A stretch of 9,733 nt of DNA from Dehalococcoidia bacterium. Lineage in GTDB: Bacteria > Chloroflexota > Dehalococcoidia > GIF9 > UBA5629. Position numbers and translations under genes: made by a program. Each line of letters begins with the position of its first letter. Position 1 is the stretch's first letter. Below the pieces are notes generated by a model. The model did not search any database, had not been told where the DNA came from, and was given only the letters and a program-made list of their open reading frames with translations. Below are positions 5,596-9,733 of this stretch, in pieces. The stretch covers positions 1 through 9,733 of the forward strand of contig JAFGLP010000154.1 of assembly GCA_016927965.1 (NCBI GenBank), read 5' to 3'.

Positions 5596-6861
5596 ATGAA
5601 AAAGTCAGTATTTAATACCATCCTGATTATCGTTCTTGCGTTGCTTGTATGTGTCCCCTTTCTGTCCTGTGCCCCGGCGGAAAGGAATTATGAGCTTACA
5701 CGCATGACGATCTCCCAGCCGCTGGATCATGCCAGCCCGGACGGCCCTCGTTACGATCAGGAGATATTTATACTGGTCCCTCATAAGTCGCCTAATAATT
5801 CTCCGGTTTTCTTTATCCTGGGAAACGAGCACGACCTGACCAATCAGGAGTTGGTAGCTACATGGAATATGTACGGTGCGCCTCCGGGCGTCATTTTCAT
5901 CCAGGCCGAGCACCGCGGCTACGGCCAGAGTGTCAGCTCCGACAGCGACCAGACCGTGCCCGCATACGTGACGGTAAGTCAGGCCCTGGCCGATTACCAC
6001 CAGGTCATTGCGGAGTTGAAAAAGACGTACACGGGACCCTGGATGTCGGCGGGCTACAGCTACGGTGGCGGCCTCTCCGTCGACTTCCCGGCCATATACC
6101 CCGACGATGTTAAAGTTACGCTGTCTTCCAGCGGCGTCATCGACTGGCCTTTCACCATGGACGCCTACGACCGCCAGGTGCGCATCACCATGGGCCCCGA
6201 GACTTACGCGCGCCTGGTACAACACATCAAGAACCTCACGCCTGTCGAGATGTTCGATGCCAACTGGCTGGAGAGGGAACTCCTCATCGGATTCATACAT
6301 GGCATGACCCAGTATGGACGGTACAAGTCATACATGCCGGTCTTCCAGGCTGCCGCCAGCCTTCCCACACCGGCATTCATGGGCGTCCTGCACATGATCG
6401 ACGATGCAATCGCCCAAAAAACAGGGATGCAATACGCTGGATCAAATGCTAAAAAAACGCTTTCACGCGATGAGGCGATAACCGGCAAATACGGCTGGCG
6501 CGTGTGGCGTTACCAGCAGTGCGACGAGACAGGGATCTTCGAGCTGTCCGCCGGCGATGACGGAGTCTTTAACCGCAGCAGGGACGATTTCTTCGCGGAG
6601 AGCAGGGCACTGTTCGGCAAGGACCCGGAATCCGCAGTTAAACCGGCCTGGTCCCCGCGCTCCAGGTTGGCAGACCTCAAGGTCCCGCTGGTTTACGTCT
6701 GCGGCGGCATGGACCCCTGGCAGGGGTTGGGGTTGGAAAAAGACTATAAGATCACGCAGGGTTATTATTTCTATATACCGGACGGCCGGCACTGTCCAGA
6801 TCGTGATAATGTTGACCTCGGCAAGCAGGTGCTGGCCAAGATGCTTGAGTATGCCAGATAA
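5596..6861 (+). CDS. Predicted lipoprotein serine peptidase, S28-like (prolyl-specific type), alpha/beta hydrolase fold
   Basis: A 421-residue exported alpha/beta hydrolase. The N-terminus is a lipoprotein signal: Lys2-Lys3, a hydrophobic run, then FLSC with the lipidated Cys25, so the mature enzyme should be membrane-anchored outside the cytoplasm. S28-like motifs in order: FFILGNEHD (72-80), QAEHRGYGQS (103-112), the nucleophile elbow GYSYGG with Ser155, GGMDPW with Asp373, and GRHCPD with His399, giving a complete Ser-Asp-His triad. Family S28 peptidases cleave after proline near the N-terminus of peptides; the related tripeptidyl peptidase family S37 is the alternative. I chose ATG 5596 because GAGG lies upstream and the signal peptide begins there; the in-frame ATG at 5566 has no ribosome site. 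Its end overlaps the MFS gene by 11 bp. Base composition rises in G+C within this gene. Confidence 0.85.
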   Translation: MKKSVFNTILIIVLALLVCVPFLSCAPAERNYELTRMTISQPLDHASPDGPRYDQEIFILVPHKSPNNSPVFFILGNEHDLTNQELVATWNMYGAPPGVIFIQAEHRGYGQSVSSDSDQTVPAYVTVSQALADYHQVIAELKKTYTGPWMSAGYSYGGGLSVDFPAIYPDDVKVTLSSSGVIDWPFTMDAYDRQVRITMGPETYARLVQHIKNLTPVEMFDANWLERELLIGFIHGMTQYGRYKSYMPVFQAAASLPTPAFMGVLHMIDDAIAQKTGMQYAGSNAKKTLSRDEAITGKYGWRVWRYQQCDETGIFELSAGDDGVFNRSRDDFFAESRALFGKDPESAVKPAWSPRSRLADLKVPLVYVCGGMDPWQGLGLEKDYKITQGYYFYIPDGRHCPDRDNVDLGKQVLAKMLEYAR

Positions 6862-8071
6862 AGACAAGAAAATATTCGGGTTAAACCCCAATATCTTCTG
6901 GCTGGGGGCCGTGAGCTTCCTCACGGACGTGAGCAGCGAGCTCATCTTCACCCTGATGCCGCTTTTCCTGGCCAATATACTGCAGACCGGCACGGTCATA
7001 ATAGGTTTCGTAGAGGGCGTGGCGGAGAGCACTGCATCGCTGTTGAAAGTCGCCAGCGGCTGGTTCAGCGACAAGATAGGTAATCGTAAAGAGCTATCTT
7101 TTATCGGTTATGCGCTTTCAACTTTAGCCAAACCTTTCATGCTGATAGCCAATACATGGGGACCGGTCATGGGCATCAGGTTCGCCGACAGGTTCGGCAA
7201 GGGCATACGCAGCGCGCCCCGCGATGCGCTGGTGGGCGATTCCTGCGACGAATCCGAGAGGGGCAAGGCCTTCGGCTTCCACCGCGCCATGGATACTTCG
7301 GGCGCCGCGCTGGGACTGGTCATCGCCGCGCTGGTGATATTCCTGGTGCAGGGGGAGGTGCTGGCCCTGCAGGCGGATGCCTACCGCTGGCTGGTTATAC
7401 TCGGTGTAATACCGGCCTTTATAGCGCTGTTTTTCTTCATATTTATCCACGAACCTCCCAAACAGGTCTGCGTCACGTCTGAGGCCGGGTCGATGGATGC
7501 GGATTCGGCCGCACCGCCTGCCACATCAGCCTTCACCGGCAGGTTCAGGCTATTTTTAGTCATCCTTTTTATTTTCACCCTGGGTAATTCCAGCGACGCT
7601 TTCCTGATACTGAGGGCGCAGAACCTGGGGAACAACGTACTCTATATCGTCCTTATGCTGATCGTGTTCAACGTTGTGTACGCGCTTATCTCCGCGCCGG
7701 CTGGCAGTCTCTCAGATAAACTGGGCAGGAAGAAGATCATCGCGCTGGGCTGGACCATATATGCCCTGGTCTACCTGGGCTTTGCCTTTTTCAACCAGAG
7801 CTGGATGGTATGGGGCCTTTGGGCGCTCTATGGTGTGTACTACGGGTTGGCCGAGGGTGTGGCCAGAGCCCTGGTTTGCGACCTCGTGCCTGAGGACAGG
7901 AGGGGCACGGCATTCGGGGCTTATCACGGAGTGGTGGGAATAACGCTGCTGCCGGCCAGTTTGATAGCCGGGTGGCTCTGGCAGGCGTTCAGCCCGGCGG
8001 CGCCCTTTTATTTCGGCGCCGCGACCGCTGTTCTGGCCGTGGCAGGGTTGTTGATCTTTATTCGAGAATGA
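6851..8071 (+). CDS. Major facilitator superfamily (MFS) transporter
   Basis: A 406-residue inner-membrane transporter with about 12 hydrophobic segments in two halves. Each half has the MFS loop motif: GWFSDKIGNRK (70-80) and GSLSDKLGRKK (285-295). FLTDVSSELIFTLMPLF (23-39) and RFADRFGKGIRSAPRDAL (110-127) mark an MFS subfamily with no settled substrate. A polar Ala/Ser-rich loop (about 201-230) joins the halves. The ATG at 6851 lies inside the end of the peptidase gene (11-bp overlap), so translation is probably coupled. The reading frame stays open further upstream, but that part only overlays the peptidase gene and is not membrane-like. Transport of peptides or amino acids released by the peptidase, or export of a toxic compound, are both possible; the sequence does not decide. 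Confidence 0.9.
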   Translation: MPDKDKKIFGLNPNIFWLGAVSFLTDVSSELIFTLMPLFLANILQTGTVIIGFVEGVAESTASLLKVASGWFSDKIGNRKELSFIGYALSTLAKPFMLIANTWGPVMGIRFADRFGKGIRSAPRDALVGDSCDESERGKAFGFHRAMDTSGAALGLVIAALVIFLVQGEVLALQADAYRWLVILGVIPAFIALFFFIFIHEPPKQVCVTSEAGSMDADSAAPPATSAFTGRFRLFLVILFIFTLGNSSDAFLILRAQNLGNNVLYIVLMLIVFNVVYALISAPAGSLSDKLGRKKIIALGWTIYALVYLGFAFFNQSWMVWGLWALYGVYYGLAEGVARALVCDLVPEDRRGTAFGAYHGVVGITLLPASLIAGWLWQAFSPAAPFYFGAATAVLAVAGLLIFIRE

Positions 8072-8090
8072 TGCGCCCGGACATGACATC

Positions 8091-8175
8091 GTCATTGCGA
8101 GCCCGAAGGGCGTGGCAATCTTGTACGTGACTGCTGAGCACAGGATTGCTTCGTCACTGCGTTCCTCGCAATGAC
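8091..8175. repeat. 85-bp imperfect inverted repeat (dispersed REP/MITE-like element)
   Basis: GTCATTGCGAG (8091-8101) is the exact reverse complement of CTCGCAATGAC (8165-8175), and an inner pair GCAATC (8115-8120) / GATTGC (8144-8149) extends the hairpin. From memory, sequences of the type GTCATTGCGAG...GGCAATC...GATTGCTTCGTC...CTCGCAATGAC occur as dispersed intergenic repeats in many environmental bacteria, so this is probably one copy of a non-autonomous repeat family. Lying between the convergent MFS and panC genes, it may also act as a bidirectional transcription barrier, though it lacks a clear T-run. Confidence 0.75.
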
Positions 8176-8204
8176 AATAGGGAAAAGGGCCCGTGATGTA
8201 ATAG

Positions 8205-9038
8205 TTACCCTAATATGATGTTATCGATCAGCCTGGGCTTGCCCAGCCTGACTGCCAGCGATATCAGCACCTTTCCTTTAATAATCTCCACCTCGTCCAG
8301 CGTGCCCGTATCGGCGATGCTGATATAGTCGATCTTGGCCGCAGATACACCCGAGATCAGGCCGTTCATGGCCTTTTTGATCGCGGCGGCATCTCGCTCA
8401 CCTCTGTCATACATGTCCTTTGCCAGGCAGAGCGATTTGTACAGCACCACAGCCGAAGGACGTTCCTCCGCGGTCAGGTAGGTGTTGCGGCTGCTCATGG
8501 CCAGGCCGTCGCTCTCCCTCACGGTGGGACAGACCACGATTTCGAGGTTCATATTGAGGTCTGACACCATCCTTTGTATCACTATGGCCTGCTGGGCGTC
8601 TTTCTGTCCGAAATATGCCTTATCAGGCTCGACGATATTAAACAGCTTATTGCACACTGTGGTAACGCCCTGAAAGTGGGTGGGCCTCGATTTCCCCTCG
8701 AGTTTGGCGGTTATGCCCTTCACTTCCACCCATGTGTCATAGCCGCCGGGGTACATCTCTTTATCGGACGGGACGAAGACCATGTCGGTCTTCACTTTGT
8801 CCAGCAGCTCCAGGTCGCGCTCCAGGTTGCGGGGGTATGATTTGAGGTCTTCGCCGGGACCGAACTGCGTGGGATTGACGAAAATGGTGGCCACGGCGAC
8901 CGGATTCTCGGATTTAGCGCGCCTGGACAGCTCCAGATGCCCCTCGTGCAGGTAGCCCATGGTGGGCACCAGCCCCACGCTGCCCTTGCACTGCCGGCGC
9001 AGCTTCTTCATCTCGGCTATGCTGCGGACAACCTGCAT
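8205..9038 (-). CDS. panC: Pantothenate synthetase (pantoate-beta-alanine ligase)
   Basis: A 277-residue enzyme, the usual PanC length, that condenses pantoate with beta-alanine using ATP, via pantoyl-adenylate, to make pantothenate for coenzyme A. Motifs: PTMGYLHEGH (25-34), the HIGH-type ATP site with His31 and His34; FVNPTQFGP (53-61); GKSRPTHFQGV (115-125); FGQKDAQQ (143-150); and MSSRN (181-185), the KMSKS-like loop. The start is ATG 9038. The open frame continues 69 codons further upstream, but that part overlays panB and lacks PanC character. panB ends five bases before this ATG, and AGGGG just upstream serves as ribosome site, so the two genes are cotranscribed and probably translationally coupled. 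No unusual residue is seen in the active-site motifs. Confidence 0.97.
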   Translation of the reverse strand: MQVVRSIAEMKKLRRQCKGSVGLVPTMGYLHEGHLELSRRAKSENPVAVATIFVNPTQFGPGEDLKSYPRNLERDLELLDKVKTDMVFVPSDKEMYPGGYDTWVEVKGITAKLEGKSRPTHFQGVTTVCNKLFNIVEPDKAYFGQKDAQQAIVIQRMVSDLNMNLEIVVCPTVRESDGLAMSSRNTYLTAEERPSAVVLYKSLCLAKDMYDRGERDAAAIKKAMNGLISGVSAAKIDYISIADTGTLDEVEIIKGKVLISLAVRLGKPRLIDNIILG

Positions 9039-9043
9039 GGCCC

Positions 9044-9733
9044 CTAAAGGTCCTCCAGCAGGCTCTCGTCCATGGAAGCCGCATGTTCCGCCGAGGGGAA
9101 AGCCCCGGATTTCACCTCGGCGCAGTACTGCGAAACGGCGTCCTTCATGGTCGAGGCCAGTCTGGCATACAGCTTGGTGTGTTTGGGAACGAAATCGGTA
9201 TAGAGGCCCAGCATATCGTTGATCACCAGCACCTGCCCGTCGCAATAAGGCCCGGCGCCGATGCCAATGGTGGGTATTCTCAATTTTCCGGTGATCAATT
9301 TGGCCAATTCTATTGGGACCAGCTCCAGCACGATGGCGAAGGCTCCTGCCTGTTCCAGCGCCAGGGCGTCCTCTATAAGTCGCTTTGCCGTATCTGTGGT
9401 CTTGCCCTGCACGCGGTGGCCGCCCAGCTGGTGTATCGACTGCGGAGTCAGGCCGATGTGCCCCATGACCGGTATGCCGCTGCTGACGATGCGCCGCGTT
9501 GTCTCGGCCATTATCGCGCCGCCCTCCAGTTTAACAGCCTGGCAGCCGCCCTCTTTGAGCATCCTGCCGGCGTTGCGCAGGGCGTCTTTGGCGCTGGTCT
9601 GATAGGCCATGAACGGCATATCTCCGATGACCAGCGCGTTTTTGGCGCCCCGGACAACGGCTTTGACATGGTGCAGCATCTCGTCCATGGTGACAGGTAT
9701 GGTGGTGCTGTAACCGAGGATGACCATGCCCAG
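9044..9733 (-). CDS. panB: Ketopantoate hydroxymethyltransferase, 5' end beyond window
   Basis: The C-terminal 229 residues are present; the first part, including the DSLGM-type metal-site region, starts beyond the right edge. PanB transfers a hydroxymethyl group from methylenetetrahydrofolate to 2-oxoisovalerate, giving ketopantoate, the first committed step to pantothenate. Seen in order: [24 protein letters not shown] (metal-ligand Asp), VKLEGG (metal-ligand Glu), [29 protein letters not shown] (catalytic Glu region) and [16 protein letters not shown]. All expected active-site segments within the visible part are intact. The gene ends with TAG five bases before panC, forming the common panB-panC order. 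The conversion of ketopantoate to pantoate must be encoded elsewhere, as no panE-like gene is in the window. Confidence 0.96.
   Translation of the reverse strand: MGMVILGYSTTIPVTMDEMLHHVKAVVRGAKNALVIGDMPFMAYQTSAKDALRNAGRMLKEGGCQAVKLEGGAIMAETTRRIVSSGIPVMGHIGLTPQSIHQLGGHRVQGKTTDTAKRLIEDALALEQAGAFAIVLELVPIELAKLITGKLRIPTIGIGAGPYCDGQVLVINDMLGLYTDFVPKHTKLYARLASTMKDAVSQYCAEVKSGAFPSAEHAASMDESLLEDL

Noticed and set aside
5605..6300. Long minus-strand open frame (231 codons) opposite the peptidase gene
   Set aside because: It lies entirely antisense to the well-supported S28-like coding sequence, shows no recognisable domain, and has the Val/Arg/Gly-rich makeup typical of antisense frames in G+C-rich genes.
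6557..6850. Upstream extension of the MFS open frame
   Set aside because: It overlays the peptidase gene in a different frame and contains no membrane segment; ATG 6851 begins the expected MFS N-terminus.
9039..9245. 69-codon N-terminal extension of panC
   Set aside because: It overlays panB in another frame and has no PanC similarity; the ATG at 9038 gives the normal N-terminus and length.

Overview
The window is bacterial. It carries ten protein-coding loci: three are regulators or remnants, two run off the window ends, and none is an RNA gene. The gene set is enoyl-CoA hydratase-like, old-yellow-enzyme (OYE) family flavoprotein, amidohydrolase, a MerR-TetR fusion regulator and an acyl-CoA ligase remnant beside panB-panC. 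It suggests an anaerobic or facultative degrader, such as a Dehalococcoidia-like Chloroflexota or a Desulfobacterota member. That assignment is inference from gene content only and is weak.

Left part (1-3049, minus strand): a three-gene cluster transcribed right to left. An amidohydrolase-2 family protein (1817-2812) leads, an OYE-family flavin oxidoreductase (472-1788) follows after 28 bp, and a crotonase-family protein (1-449, cut by the window edge) follows after 22 bp. The tight spacing supports one operon, probably modifying an acyl-CoA or carboxylic-acid substrate. The amidohydrolase has Glu-x-His in place of His-x-His, and the crotonase has Gln where classical hydratases have a catalytic Glu. 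A Crp/Fnr-type regulator gene (3050-3721) lies 237 bp upstream on the same strand.

Middle part (3722-5595): a 437-bp AT-rich divergent regulatory region separates the Crp/Fnr gene from a plus-strand regulator that fuses a MerR-type DNA-binding domain to a complete TetR-type repressor. The region holds a 45-bp inverted repeat with a TTGACA box at each end, a 13-bp direct repeat, a 27-bp palindrome and a good promoter for the fusion regulator. Downstream, on the minus strand, is a C-terminal remnant of an acyl/aryl-CoA ligase.

Right part (5596-9733): base composition becomes clearly more G+C-rich. A predicted lipoprotein serine peptidase resembling family S28 overlaps a major facilitator superfamily (MFS) transporter gene by 11 bp, so the two look coupled. 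An 85-bp imperfect inverted repeat of dispersed-element type fills the gap before the convergent panB-panC operon for pantothenate (coenzyme A precursor) synthesis. The composition change next to a broken ligase suggests that the left catabolic/regulatory block was acquired or rearranged separately from the right block.
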